Assembly: GCF_004365915.1 (NCBI RefSeq)
Contig: NZ_SODI01000001.1
Coordinates: 434,001 to 498,000 of the forward strand
Reading direction: 5' to 3'
DNA from: Cryobacterium psychrophilum
GTDB taxonomy: Bacteria > Actinomycetota > Actinomycetes > Actinomycetales > Microbacteriaceae
Length of the DNA stretch: 64,000 nt
Shown: in pieces, positions 9,117-18,089 of the stretch
Layout of the letters: each line of letters starts with the position of its first letter
Numbering within the stretch: the first letter of the stretch is position 1
Program-made: the position numbers and the translations under genes
The notes under the pieces: model-generated
What the model saw: only the letters and a program-made list of their open reading frames with translations
The model's database searches: none
What the model was told of the DNA's origin: nothing

Positions 9117-9459
9117 CGCCTACCGCCGCCCTACAGAACGCATCGTCCGTTGTGACAACGCGGGGACATTTTCTTCAGACAGGAAGATCATTGTCGATTT
9201 CTCCTTTGTTAGGTCGGCACGATTCGGAGTTCCGGGCGTATCTGCTGTTGCCCACGTGAATGAAGGTAGCTCCAGGTAAATGCTGTGGGCGGTCTCAGAT
9301 TTCCCTTGCTCCCTGCGTTGCCCGTGGCCTGAACCGCCCGGCAGTGGGCGCTACGCAAACCGGCGCGGAACGCATTGATGAATTGCGCTCACTATAGGGC
9401 ACGGCGCACACCGATTGCTTCGCGAGTGTCGGCAGAAATCGCCCTATTCTCAGTGGGCT

Positions 9460-9488
9460 CTGACACCGCGGGTGTGACGCACTAAAAT
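9460..9488 (+). promoter_or_regulatory. candidate sigma-70-type promoter of the ligase/ketosynthase operon
   Basis: CTGACA (9460-9465) and TAAAAT (9483-9488) are spaced by 17 bases, about 60 bases upstream of the GTG start at 9548. A small inverted repeat, GGATCG-CGT-CGATCC (9518-9532), lies between the promoter and the ribosome site AAAAGGAGG and might be an operator. The rest of the 9117-9547 gap shows nothing else. Confidence 0.45.
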
Positions 9489-9547
9489 GGGTTCCGTCCA
9501 GAAAACATGAACTAAACGGATCGCGTCGATCCAAAAGGAGGCCGCGG

Positions 9548-11056
9548 GTGCCGATCACGCGGACCGTGCTGGAGCGGGCCGAACACCATCCCGACCAGCC
9601 TGCGATCGTCGGGGAAGACGGCCAGCTGACGTACTCGCAGCTCGTCGAAAATTCTCGGCGCATGTTCGCCGTCGTGGATGCCCTGCACCGGGCGCAGCCC
9701 TCGCCGCCCACGCCGGCTCCGGAAACTCGCGGCATCCCGATCACAGCCGTGAGCATCGCATCAGCGTTCCACACATCGCGCATCATCGCGGGGCTTGCGG
9801 GGTTCAGCGGCGTGTCGGCGACCATCGACCCGCAGTGGCCGCTCGAGCACCGGATCAGGGTCATCCTCACCACGGGAATCGGTGTGGTGATCAGTGACTC
9901 AGCAGACCTCGCCGAGGCCCTCACCGCGCGCGGGTGGACGGGCACAATCATCACTCTCACCGATTTCATGCACAAAGAGACATATGCCGCGCCGGCAGCC
10001 GGCCCGACGGTGCGGGTCGACGAGGAACCGTTCCTGCTGCTGTTCTCGTCGGGCACCACGAGCAACCCCAAGGCGTTCCTGAAGACGCGGCGCCAGTACC
10101 GCGAGAACTTCGCGGTCTCCAGCGCGCACCTGGAGCCTGGGCCTGGCGCCGCCACGCTCGCGCCCGGACCGGTGTCGTACAGTCTCACCCTCTACGCGCT
10201 CATCGAAAGCCTCGCCTCCGGCGGCAGCGCCCACCTGGCGGACGCGTTCGATCCGGTGGAGCTCGGCCACCGCGTCCACGACGAGAAGATCTCCCGCGTC
10301 GTGGCCGTACCCGCCGTCGTTCAGGCGCTGGTGGATGCCGCCCGCCGCGGCCCGGACCGCTTCACGACGCTCGAACTGGTCGTCACCGGCGGCGCCAACC
10401 TGCCCGCAATCCTCCGCACGGGTCTCGCCGAGGCGCTACCGCACGTGCGACTGATCAGCTATTACGGGGCCGCTGAGATCGGGTTCATCGGCGACAGCCG
10501 CGGCGGCGATGGCACCCGCATCAGCATCTACGAGAGCATCGAAGCGAGCATCCGAGATGACCATGGCGCCGAGGTAAGCGACGGCGAGCCGGGCACGTTG
10601 TGGATCCGCGCCGCCGCATGCTCCGACGGGTACCTCCCCGGAACGACGGATGCGACGCTGAAGGGCCCAGACGGCTGGGCGACCGTGCACGACCACGGCC
10701 GACTGGTCGACGGCGCGCTGGTGCTGGCGGGCCGGGCCGGGGACGTCGCCGTCACGGGCGGGCACAAGGTGACGTTGCCGGATGTGGAGCGCGCCTTCGA
10801 GGGGATGCCGCACCTCGGCGCGGTCTGCGCCGTAGCACTCCCCCACGAGCGGCTCGGCACCGTCATCGCTCTCATCATCGAGGGTGAGGCGCCGGGCAAG
10901 AGCGAACTGCTGGCCCGCGCACGGGAGAAGCTGGCCCCGCAATTCGTGCCGCGCCGGTGGTACCGCCTCGCGCGGATGCCGCGTACCGTCGGCGGCAAAA
11001 TCCGCCGCACGGCGACCGCCGAACTTGTCGCGCGGGGAGAGGCGGTGCGGCTGTGA
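9548..11056 (+). CDS. class I adenylate-forming acyl ligase (AMP-dependent synthetase)
   Basis: A 502-residue ANL-superfamily enzyme. The ATP/AMP-binding P-loop motif is LLFSSGTTSNPKAFLKT (about residues 164-180), the adenine-binding motif is SYYGAAEIGF (about 308), hinge-region residues lie around GDVAVTGGHKV, and the catalytic C-terminal lysine is in VGGKIRRTA. It should activate a carboxylic acid as acyl-AMP and pass it to CoA or a carrier protein; the substrate cannot be read from sequence. The GTG start has a strong AAAGGAGG site. Its stop overlaps the ketosynthase start (GTGA), so the products are probably made in step. Confidence 0.8.
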   Translation: MPITRTVLERAEHHPDQPAIVGEDGQLTYSQLVENSRRMFAVVDALHRAQPSPPTPAPETRGIPITAVSIASAFHTSRIIAGLAGFSGVSATIDPQWPLEHRIRVILTTGIGVVISDSADLAEALTARGWTGTIITLTDFMHKETYAAPAAGPTVRVDEEPFLLLFSSGTTSNPKAFLKTRRQYRENFAVSSAHLEPGPGAATLAPGPVSYSLTLYALIESLASGGSAHLADAFDPVELGHRVHDEKISRVVAVPAVVQALVDAARRGPDRFTTLELVVTGGANLPAILRTGLAEALPHVRLISYYGAAEIGFIGDSRGGDGTRISIYESIEASIRDDHGAEVSDGEPGTLWIRAAACSDGYLPGTTDATLKGPDGWATVHDHGRLVDGALVLAGRAGDVAVTGGHKVTLPDVERAFEGMPHLGAVCAVALPHERLGTVIALIIEGEAPGKSELLARAREKLAPQFVPRRWYRLARMPRTVGGKIRRTATAELVARGEAVRL

Positions 11057-12312
11057 CCGATCGGCGCCGCGCGGTGATCACGGGGCTCGGGGCGATCACC
11101 CCGAGCGGCCTGGACGTAACAACAATGTGGGATGCCGTTGTGCACGGCCGCAGCGCCATCACGACGCTCGATGATCCCGAGTTCGCGAACCTGGCCGTGC
11201 GCATCGGCGGGCAGGTGCGCGGGTTCGAGGCATCCACCGTCCTGGAGCCGAGCCTCGCCCGCCGACTCAGCCGCAGCCAGCACTGGGCGGTTGCGGCCGC
11301 CGACCAAGCAATGGCGCAGGCTGGCTGGACGCCCGGCACGACAGATTTGCCGTGGGATCCGCACCGGTTCGCGGTGATCGCCGCCACGGGCGCGGGGCCG
11401 GTCGATGCCATGCAACGGGCCACCCGCGACCTCGACCAGCGGGGTCCGCGGGCGGTGCCGCTCACGCTCGCGATCTACGGCGCGCCCGACGCGGCCGCCT
11501 CCGTGCTCAGCCAGCGCTACCAGGCGTTCGGTCCCGCGCAGGGCATCTCGGCGACGTGTGCCAGCGGAGCGATCGGTCTCGGCGAAGCGATGCGCCGCAT
11601 CCGCCACGGCTACACCGACGCGGTCCTCGTGGTCGGTGTCGAGGACTGCCTGAACCCCGTGAATCTCTCATCGAACGCGAACATGCGTGCGCTGGCACAC
11701 GGGTATGAGCACGACCCCGCCGCCGCCTCCCGGCCCTTCGACCGGGCGCGCTCCGGCTTCGTGATGTCGGCGGGGGCCGCCGCCATCCTGCTCGAGTCCG
11801 AGGAGAGCGCCCGCGCCCGTGGCGCCGTCACGCTGGCGGAGCTGGCCGGGTTCGGAGCAGCCAGCGACGCGTACCACTCCACCGCCCCGCATCCGCAGGG
11901 CCGTGGAGCGGCGCAGGCCGTGCGCGACTGCCTCGCCGACGCGGGCCTGACGCCGGACGCCGTCGACCACATCAATGCCCACGGCACCGGCACTCCGGCC
12001 GGCGACGCCGCCGAACTGAACGCGCTCGAAGCCGCGCTCGGCAACCGTGCCCACCGCATCCCGATCAGTGCGACCAAGTCCAGCATGGGCCACCTGCTCG
12101 GAGCGTCGGGGGTCGTGGAGGCGATCATCGCCGTGCAGTCGCTGCGCGACGGGATGCTGCCGCCCACGCGCAACCTCGACGACCCCGATTTCGAGGGCTG
12201 GGACTTCGTGGCCGGCCAAGCGCGCAGCCAAAGTATCAGTACGGTGCTGTCGAACTCATTCGGGTTCGGCGGGCACAACGGCGCGATAGTGATCACACGT
12301 GGGAATGAATAA
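11053..12312 (+). CDS. beta-ketoacyl synthase (KAS II / FabF-like)
   Basis: A 419-residue condensing enzyme beginning at GTG 11053, overlapping the ligase stop by four bases. It has the thiolase fold signatures: N-terminal AVITGLGAITPSG, the active-site cysteine in ATCASGAIGLGEAM (about residue 169), the first catalytic histidine in INAHGTGTPAGDAAE, and the second in TKSSMGHLLGASG. It should extend an acyl thioester by decarboxylative condensation. No acyl carrier protein or reductase gene is next to it, so it must borrow them or act on CoA substrates. Most likely a specialised fatty-acid or secondary-metabolite enzyme rather than the housekeeping FabF. Confidence 0.82.
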   Translation: MTDRRRAVITGLGAITPSGLDVTTMWDAVVHGRSAITTLDDPEFANLAVRIGGQVRGFEASTVLEPSLARRLSRSQHWAVAAADQAMAQAGWTPGTTDLPWDPHRFAVIAATGAGPVDAMQRATRDLDQRGPRAVPLTLAIYGAPDAAASVLSQRYQAFGPAQGISATCASGAIGLGEAMRRIRHGYTDAVLVVGVEDCLNPVNLSSNANMRALAHGYEHDPAAASRPFDRARSGFVMSAGAAAILLESEESARARGAVTLAELAGFGAASDAYHSTAPHPQGRGAAQAVRDCLADAGLTPDAVDHINAHGTGTPAGDAAELNALEAALGNRAHRIPISATKSSMGHLLGASGVVEAIIAVQSLRDGMLPPTRNLDDPDFEGWDFVAGQARSQSISTVLSNSFGFGGHNGAIVITRGNE

Positions 12313-12325
12313 CGAAGGAGCACAC

Positions 12326-13501
12326 ATGCCAGACCGGGAAACCCGACACGCAGAGTTGGCCGAGAAGTATCTGCCCGAGGACCTGCTGGAACGATTCCGT
12401 GAGCGCGCCGACGTGTACGACCGGGAGAACCGCTTCTTCGACGAGGATCTCACCGAACTCATCGCGCAGGGGTATCTCACCATGTTCGTGCCGAAGACCT
12501 TCGGCGGCGCGGGACTTTCCCTGGGCGAGGTGTCCCGGCTGCAGCAACGTCTGGCCACGGCCGCTCCGGCGACGGCCCTCGCGGTGAACATGCACCTCAT
12601 GTGCACCGGGGTCGTGCGTGCAATGTTCGAGCGCGGCGACCGTTCGCTGTCGTACGTGTTCGATGAGGCGATGACCGGCGAGATCTTCGCGTTCGGGGTG
12701 AGCGAGCCTGCGAATGACTGGGTGCTGCAGGACTCGAACACCGTCGCCCAACCGCAGGAGGACGGCGGCTACCTGCTGACCGGGGTCAAGATCTTCACAT
12801 CGCTGTCGCCGGTGTGGACACGCATGATCACCCACGGGCTGGACAGCACGGATGCCGAGAATCCGACGCTCGTGTACGGATTCGTCGAGCGCTCGGCCGA
12901 CGGCATCTCGGTGTCTGACCAGTGGGATGTGCTCGGCATGCGCGCGTCGCAGAGCCGGGCGACGATCCTGAAGAACGTGCGGATACGGCCCGAGAAAGTC
13001 GCCCGCAAGATCCCGACGGGACGGCACCCCGACCTGCTGACGTTCGCGATCACGAGCCACTTCCAGCTGCTGATCGGGTCGGTCTACGCCGGGGTTGCGC
13101 GGCGCGCCCTCGATCTGGGCGCGCAGGGGCTGAAGAGCCGCCAGTCGGCCAAGAGCGGCACGACGTACGCCGAGGTGCCGGAGTTCCGGGCACGCCTGGC
13201 CGACGCGCTCATGGAATACATGGCCGTGCCGGCGCAACTGGACACCTACAGCCGCGACTTCGACGACCTCGTCGACCACGGGGCCGGATGGCCATTGCGG
13301 TTGGTCAGCGCACGCATCAACGCGGCGACCGTTGCGCGGCACGCGGCCGAGACCGCGCTGATGTGCGCGGGCGGTGCCGGGTTCAACAACAATAACGAGC
13401 TCAGCCGCCTGTTCCGGGATGCCACGGCCGGCCTTTTCCACCCGCCGAGCGCCGACGCCGCCCGGCCGATGTACGCGGCCGCGTTACTCGACGACAACTG
13501 A
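12326..13501 (+). CDS. acyl-CoA dehydrogenase family protein
   Basis: A 391-residue flavoenzyme with the family layout: helical N-terminal domain, the middle beta domain with FGVSEPANDW and TGVKIFTSLSPV (substrate/flavin loop), and a C-terminal helical domain (AALMCAGGAGFNNNNELSRL). The ATG at 12326 is chosen for its AAGGAG site six bases upstream; it lies 13 bases after the ketosynthase stop. The catalytic base is not obvious. As third gene of the ligase-ketosynthase operon it may introduce a double bond into the newly made acyl chain, or do the reverse; this is inference. Confidence 0.8.
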   Translation: MPDRETRHAELAEKYLPEDLLERFRERADVYDRENRFFDEDLTELIAQGYLTMFVPKTFGGAGLSLGEVSRLQQRLATAAPATALAVNMHLMCTGVVRAMFERGDRSLSYVFDEAMTGEIFAFGVSEPANDWVLQDSNTVAQPQEDGGYLLTGVKIFTSLSPVWTRMITHGLDSTDAENPTLVYGFVERSADGISVSDQWDVLGMRASQSRATILKNVRIRPEKVARKIPTGRHPDLLTFAITSHFQLLIGSVYAGVARRALDLGAQGLKSRQSAKSGTTYAEVPEFRARLADALMEYMAVPAQLDTYSRDFDDLVDHGAGWPLRLVSARINAATVARHAAETALMCAGGAGFNNNNELSRLFRDATAGLFHPPSADAARPMYAAALLDDN

Positions 13502-13544
13502 CCGGAAAGGCAACGCCTGCTGCCCGGGAACCCCGAAAGCGCTC

Positions 13545-13808
13545 TCATCGTCCTCGGCCGCGACCTGTGCTGTGGGACGACTTCTCCTCGCGGCGCTGCC
13601 AGAGCCGCCGCAGCCCGTTCCCGAGCGAGCCGATCAACATGAAGGCCGAGCCGACGACGAACAGCGACACGGCAAGCGTGTAGTACTGCTCGAAGGCCTT
13701 GTAGAACAGCACCGAACCCACGACGAACAGCAGGTTCCCGATGATACCGACGGCGGTGTGGATGTGCTCGTAGTCCTGGACGAGGGTGCGGATCATGACA
13801 AGACTCAT
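13545..13808 (-). CDS. YrhK-domain small membrane protein
   Basis: An 87-residue protein matching the YrhK domain: an amphipathic start (QDYEHIHTAVGIIGN), two membrane segments (LLFVVGSVLFY and LAVSLFVVGSAFMLIG) and a basic tail ending in GRGRGR. Two close ATGs (13808 and 13796) are possible. YrhK proteins have no established function. It is convergent with the acyl-CoA dehydrogenase gene. Confidence 0.7.
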   Translation of the reverse strand: MSLVMIRTLVQDYEHIHTAVGIIGNLLFVVGSVLFYKAFEQYYTLAVSLFVVGSAFMLIGSLGNGLRRLWQRREEKSSHSTGRGRGR

Positions 13809-13989
13809 CCGGGGCTCCGATCAGCGTTTGCGGGACCCAGCCTCCCGCTGCTGCCCTCACTGCGAGCGTACGCTTCCTCTGGAGCACCCTGAGGCCGAGC
13901 TGGTGGGCGACCAGGACCCTAGCGCAGGCCACCTGCCGGGCATTGCCCCGACCGGCCATGAGCCGTGGTGTTTGCGTTGCCGGTCATTC

Positions 13990-14826
13990 CTACCGATAAA
14001 CGATCCCACCATCGATGAGTACGGCCTGTCCCGTCATGTAGTCGGAGTCCGGCCCGGCGAGGAACGAGACGAAGTTCGCGACGTCCTCAGGAGTCTGTGC
14101 GCGTCCGAGGGCAATACCCTTGACGAACTGGTCGAACGTTGCGCCCTTCTCGGCACCGGTCAGTTCGGCAAATCGTTCGTCGATGGTCACCCACATGTCT
14201 GTGCCAACGACGCCGGGGCAATAGGCATTCACGGTGATGCCGTGCGTTGCGTACTCCTTGGCGGCCGACTGGGTGAGCGCGCGGACCGCGAACTTCGTGG
14301 CACTGTAGACGCCCAGCATTGCGAAACCTTCATGTCCGGCGATGGAAGAGGCATTGATGATCTTGCCTTTCACTCCGCGTTCGATGAACTTCTTTGCGGC
14401 TGCCTGGATACCCCAAAGCACTCCCTCGACGTTGACGGAGAGAATCTGCCTGACGGAGTCGGGGTCGACTTCGGATATTGGGGCCACCTGGGCAATGCCA
14501 GCATTGTTGACGATGATGTCGAATCCACCGAGCTCGGCTTCGGCCGTGTCGATGGCGGCATAGATCTGATCACGGTCGCTGACGTCGGCAACGATCGTGG
14601 CGGCCCTCCTGCCAATCTGCTCGATCTCTTTGGCGACTATCGCAATCTTTTCATTGTTGATGTCGACAAGCGCGATATTTGCACCGTCTTTGGCCAGCCT
14701 GAGGGCGATGGCTCGGCCGATGCCCTGACCTGCGCCGGTCACGAGGGCGGTGACAGGTCGGGACGTGGGTTCGGGGATGTCATCGATGCGGATGTCGCCG
14801 GGACCGTCGATACGTTCAGCGTTCAT
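13990..14826 (-). CDS. budC: SDR acetoin/diacetyl reductase with a foreign N-terminal leader
   Basis: A 278-residue protein. From about residue 24 it is a classical short-chain dehydrogenase of the acetoin reductase/2,3-butanediol dehydrogenase type: [16 protein letters not shown] (NAD binding), NNAGIAQ, catalytic [11 protein letters not shown] and the end [15 protein letters not shown]. It would interconvert diacetyl, acetoin and butanediol with NAD(H). The first 23 residues ([14 protein letters not shown]) do not belong to SDRs; they resemble the start of zinc-dependent medium-chain butanediol dehydrogenases. Inferred: a deletion joined the start of one gene to the next. The SDR domain looks complete and may work. 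Confidence 0.78.
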   Translation of the reverse strand: MNAERIDGPGDIRIDDIPEPTSRPVTALVTGAGQGIGRAIALRLAKDGANIALVDINNEKIAIVAKEIEQIGRRAATIVADVSDRDQIYAAIDTAEAELGGFDIIVNNAGIAQVAPISEVDPDSVRQILSVNVEGVLWGIQAAAKKFIERGVKGKIINASSIAGHEGFAMLGVYSATKFAVRALTQSAAKEYATHGITVNAYCPGVVGTDMWVTIDERFAELTGAEKGATFDQFVKGIALGRAQTPEDVANFVSFLAGPDSDYMTGQAVLIDGGIVYR

Positions 14827-15039
14827 GAGTGGATCTCCCTGAATTCGTTGGTGAGGGACTGATCGTCGGGAGCATCGGCGGGAGGCTTGCTCAATCCGAC
14901 GGACTCGAACCCGATGACAGACAGCTGGGACGACGAGCCAATTCCCGGTTCCGTAGCAGCCGCCCGGATTTTGACTCGCATCACAAGTACATGCCTCAGG
15001 GGGTTACAGGTGGGTTGCACCGGCCTCCCTCACGTCCGC

Positions 15040-15228
15040 GAGCTGACGTCCAAGTTCGTCGGGCACGCCATAACGATCAGCTTCGACCCTGGCGATATCT
15101 CGGAGATCCGGGCCTGCGACCACGACACCGTCAGCTGCGTCCCCGTCGACGGCGTCGTGCCCTCGTCTCGCGGTGCGTCCCCAGCGCAGAGACCACGCCA
15201 GCTCACGGCGGAGCTCCCCCCGAACTAG
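15040..15228 (+). pseudogene. Mu-type transposase C-terminal fragment
   Basis: The plus frame reads KFVGHAITISFDPGDISEIR, then a VSC-type strand, close to the C-terminal beta domain of Mu/IS transposases (pattern YVGxxVTVRYDPxDxxEIRV). It ends at the stop at 15226-15228, overlapping the end of the methyltransferase gene on the other strand. No catalytic DDE domain or terminal inverted repeat remains upstream. The rest of the 14827-15040 gap holds nothing recognisable. Confidence 0.45.
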
Positions 15229-16559
15229 GGCGTCCACCACGGCCGCAGCGGCAGGTCGCCGACGCCGCCACCGTCACCAGGCTTGACCGCCAGCACCTGG
15301 TGCAGCTGGATGCCACCGGTCTCGAACGCGAGCCGTGACCCGGCCATGTACAGGCCCCAGACCTTCGCAGTGTTCAGCCCCACTTCGGCGACCGCCTCAT
15401 CCCAGTGCTCGACGAGGTTGGCGCACCAGTCGCGCAGTGTCATCGCGTAATGATGGCGCAGGTTCTCCTCGTGCAGCACCTCCAACCCGACATCCTGTGC
15501 CGCGCTGATGATGCGGCCCGAGCCGGTGAGTTCCCCGTCGGGGAAGACATAGCGGTCGATGAACCCGCGGGTGGACGGTTCGGATCGGTTGTCCGGCCGG
15601 GTGATGCAGTGGTTGAGCAGCAGCCCGGCGGGGCGCAGCCGGGATTGCAGGAAGTCGAAGTACGAGGGATAGTTGCGCACGCCGATGTGCTCAAGCAGCC
15701 CGATCGACGACACGGCGTCGAAGCCGGTCTCCTGGATATCGCGGTAGTCGCCGTAGCGAACCTGGGCCAGATCGGTCAGGCCCTCCTCATTGATTGCCCG
15801 CTGCGCCCACGCGGCCTGCTCTTGCGACAGCGTCACGCCCGTGGCATCGACGCCGCGGCGGGCGGCATAGCGCACCATGCCGCCCCAGCCGCACCCGACG
15901 TCGAGCAGCCGGTCGCCCGGCTTCAGGCGCAGCTTCTCGAACACCAGCCGATATTTGTTCTCCTGCGCCTCATCCAGCGATGCGTCGGGGCGCGGATAGC
16001 ACGCGCAGGTGTAGGTCATCGACGGCCCGAGCACCCACTCGTAGAAGGTATTCGATACGTCGTAGTGGTGGTGGATCACTTCGGCGTCTCGGGTCTTGCT
16101 GTGCCGGAGTCCCCCGACAGCGCGGCGCCAGCGGGGCTGCCACTCCTGCGGCGGCGGTGCGATCGGGAGCAGGTGCTGGGCTCCGACGGAGCGGATGATG
16201 TTGGCCGTCACTCGCGGCGGCAGCTTGAAGACCAGCTCGCCGGCGAGCGCCCTGAGGAGTTCGTAGGGGTCACCCGGGTGCACCCCGTGTACCTCAAGGT
16301 CACCGGCAATGTAGGCACGGGCAAGGCCCAGATCGCCGCGGCCGGTGGCCAGATACGTCGTGCCCCGCGGCGTCTTCAACTCCAGACCGAGCGGTGCATC
16401 GACCGGGCCAGCGGAACTCCCGTCGTAGGCGGTGAATCTCAGCGGGAGCCGCCCGCCGGCCATGATCTCCAGGATCTCGGCGAGGGTGAGCTTCCCCTCC
16501 GTGTCCGGCCTCTTTGCGCGTTCTAGCTTGCCCGGCCCGTGTTCCTTGAACGTGGTCAT
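15225..16559 (-). CDS. tmsB: SAM-dependent fatty-acid methyltransferase (cyclopropane synthase family; TmsB/BfaB type)
   Basis: A 444-residue enzyme of the Mycolic_acid_cyclopropane_synthase family. It has an N-terminal lipid-binding domain, then HHHYDVSNTFYEWVLGPSMTYTCA, the SAM site RLLDVGCGWGGMVRYAA, GVTLSQEQAAWA, and active-site segments SIGLLEHIG and MTLRDWCANL. The start ATG at 16559 overlaps the upstream FAD enzyme's stop (ATGA); a much longer open frame running to 17135 is only read-through of antisense frame. The pairing with a DprE1-like flavoprotein is that of TmsA/TmsB (BfaA/BfaB), which methylenate and then reduce oleoyl lipids to 10-methylstearoyl (tuberculostearic) chains. Confidence 0.82.
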   Translation of the reverse strand: MTTFKEHGPGKLERAKRPDTEGKLTLAEILEIMAGGRLPLRFTAYDGSSAGPVDAPLGLELKTPRGTTYLATGRGDLGLARAYIAGDLEVHGVHPGDPYELLRALAGELVFKLPPRVTANIIRSVGAQHLLPIAPPPQEWQPRWRRAVGGLRHSKTRDAEVIHHHYDVSNTFYEWVLGPSMTYTCACYPRPDASLDEAQENKYRLVFEKLRLKPGDRLLDVGCGWGGMVRYAARRGVDATGVTLSQEQAAWAQRAINEEGLTDLAQVRYGDYRDIQETGFDAVSSIGLLEHIGVRNYPSYFDFLQSRLRPAGLLLNHCITRPDNRSEPSTRGFIDRYVFPDGELTGSGRIISAAQDVGLEVLHEENLRHHYAMTLRDWCANLVEHWDEAVAEVGLNTAKVWGLYMAGSRLAFETGGIQLHQVLAVKPGDGGGVGDLPLRPWWTP

Positions 16560-17932
16560 TGTCGTTGCACCGCCTTGGCGTAGAGATCGAGGAGACGTGA
16601 ATCGGGGTCGTACCGCTTCTTCACGGTCCGATAGGTTTCTCCGCCATACAGTTCGCCGAACTCCTCCGGGGAATAGTAGGAGTCGGAATACAGCGACTTG
16701 TGCCCGTGGAGTTCGCTGACCTTGCGCTCGATCAGACGGTTCGTCTCCCCTTCGCTTGCCCCCACCGGCACCGTCGACCAGAAGCCGACGTTGACATAGG
16801 TCTGCTGCGGCCGGATCGGGTAGAGCGGCCAGCCGTCGCCCTGCAACCGCAGCGGGCACAGCCAGATCGGCTCGATTGGCACGCTGGCAAGGAACCAGTC
16901 CAGGAACTCTGCACACCGTTCGATCGGCACCTCGATGTCCTGCACGACGCGCTCGCGTGGTGGACGGCTGTTGAGGCGCTCGATGCGATTGCCGATGTGG
17001 AATCGTTGTTCGTAGCGCATCAGCTTCGAGTAGAAGCTGCTGCGCCGAAGCGTTCGCGGCCACAGTCGGCGGATGCGCGGACGCTGCGCGCCGAACGCCT
17101 CCGAGCACCAGAACCAGTCCGTGTCCCAACGCCACAGGTAGTCGTGAATCGTGAGCCGGTCATCCTTGGTACCGTTATCGTGCGCGATGGAGCGGTAATA
17201 GATCTGCTGGCCGGTGTAGTCGCTCACCGGGCCGGATGCCGCGGTCTGCGTGCCCAGACAGAGGTAGCTCTCGTCGGTGCTGAACACCACGCCGTCGAGG
17301 TAGTCCACGTGAATACCGTCCACGCCACCGGTCGCGATGATGCGGTCCATCGCGGCGACCAGATCGGTGAGCGAGTGGAACCGCAGATGGCGGAGTGCGA
17401 CGAACGGTTCGACGGGCTCCAGTTGGATGCGCAGGCGCACCGCGTAGCCGAGCGTGCCGTAGGAGTTGGGGAAGGCGCGGTAGAGGTCTTCGTGCTCGAT
17501 GGGCGAGACGGTGACCACCTCGCCCGCGCCGGTGAGGATATCCATCTCCAGCACCGACTCGTGTGGCATGCCATTGCGGAAGGATGTCGACTCGATGCCG
17601 AGGCCGGTGACCGCGCCGCCCAGCGTGATCGTCTTCAGCTGCGGCACCACCAGCGGCGCCAACCCGTGAGGCAGCGTCGCGGCGACGAGATTCTCATAGG
17701 TGCACATGCCGCCCACGTCGGCCGTGCGCGCTTCCGGGTCGACGGCGATGACGCCCGTCAATCCCGACGTATCGAGGCCCCTGGCGTTCGGCTTGGCGCG
17801 TGACCGGAACAGGTTCGAGGTGGGCTTGGCGAGCCGAACGGAGGCCGACGACGGGACCGCCCGATAGCTCTCCAGGAGGCGCTCCACGCCGACGGCGTGA
17901 GCGGTCTGTGCGTCTAGCGCGAGAGGGGACAC
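16556..17932 (-). CDS. tmsA: FAD-binding oxidoreductase, 10-methylene fatty-acid reductase type (TmsA/BfaA)
   Basis: A 458-residue protein with a FAD_binding_4 (VAO-type) domain: SNLFRSR, GLTGVIAVDPEARTADVGGM, then TLGGAVTGLGIESTSFRNG for flavin binding, and a C-terminal substrate domain with IEPIWLCPLR and YVNVGFWS. The GTG start at 17932 follows an intergenic gap that should hold the promoter. It overlaps the methyltransferase by four bases. In characterised pairs, this protein reduces the 10-methylene intermediate made by the methyltransferase. Gene order tmsA-tmsB and overlap support that role; a fused third domain (TmsC) is absent. Confidence 0.78.
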   Translation of the reverse strand: MSPLALDAQTAHAVGVERLLESYRAVPSSASVRLAKPTSNLFRSRAKPNARGLDTSGLTGVIAVDPEARTADVGGMCTYENLVAATLPHGLAPLVVPQLKTITLGGAVTGLGIESTSFRNGMPHESVLEMDILTGAGEVVTVSPIEHEDLYRAFPNSYGTLGYAVRLRIQLEPVEPFVALRHLRFHSLTDLVAAMDRIIATGGVDGIHVDYLDGVVFSTDESYLCLGTQTAASGPVSDYTGQQIYYRSIAHDNGTKDDRLTIHDYLWRWDTDWFWCSEAFGAQRPRIRRLWPRTLRRSSFYSKLMRYEQRFHIGNRIERLNSRPPRERVVQDIEVPIERCAEFLDWFLASVPIEPIWLCPLRLQGDGWPLYPIRPQQTYVNVGFWSTVPVGASEGETNRLIERKVSELHGHKSLYSDSYYSPEEFGELYGGETYRTVKKRYDPDSRLLDLYAKAVQRQ

Positions 17933-18089
17933 GCCACCACACTAGTCCTGGGTCACTGCGACCGCACCGGCTGACTGTGACGTGAAAATACTCTGCGTGA
18001 AGAGCCCGAGCGCGGCCTGTCGGAAAGCCGGGAAACCCGGAAGCCCGATTGCCTAGAATCCAGTGGGCTCCCTCTCATACTCATGCTCC

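Noticed and set aside
9117..9547. Riboswitch or T-box in the divergent gap before the ligase operon
   Set aside because: No recognisable conserved aptamer pattern; only a promoter-like pair and a small inverted repeat were seen.
16560..17135. N-terminal extension of the methyltransferase frame to 636 residues
   Set aside because: It lies wholly inside the flavoprotein gene in another frame; the ATGA overlap at 16559 gives the proper start.
15405..17803. Long plus-strand frames opposite tmsA and tmsB
   Set aside because: Antisense shadows caused by high GC; composition dominated by Arg/His/Gly/Ala.
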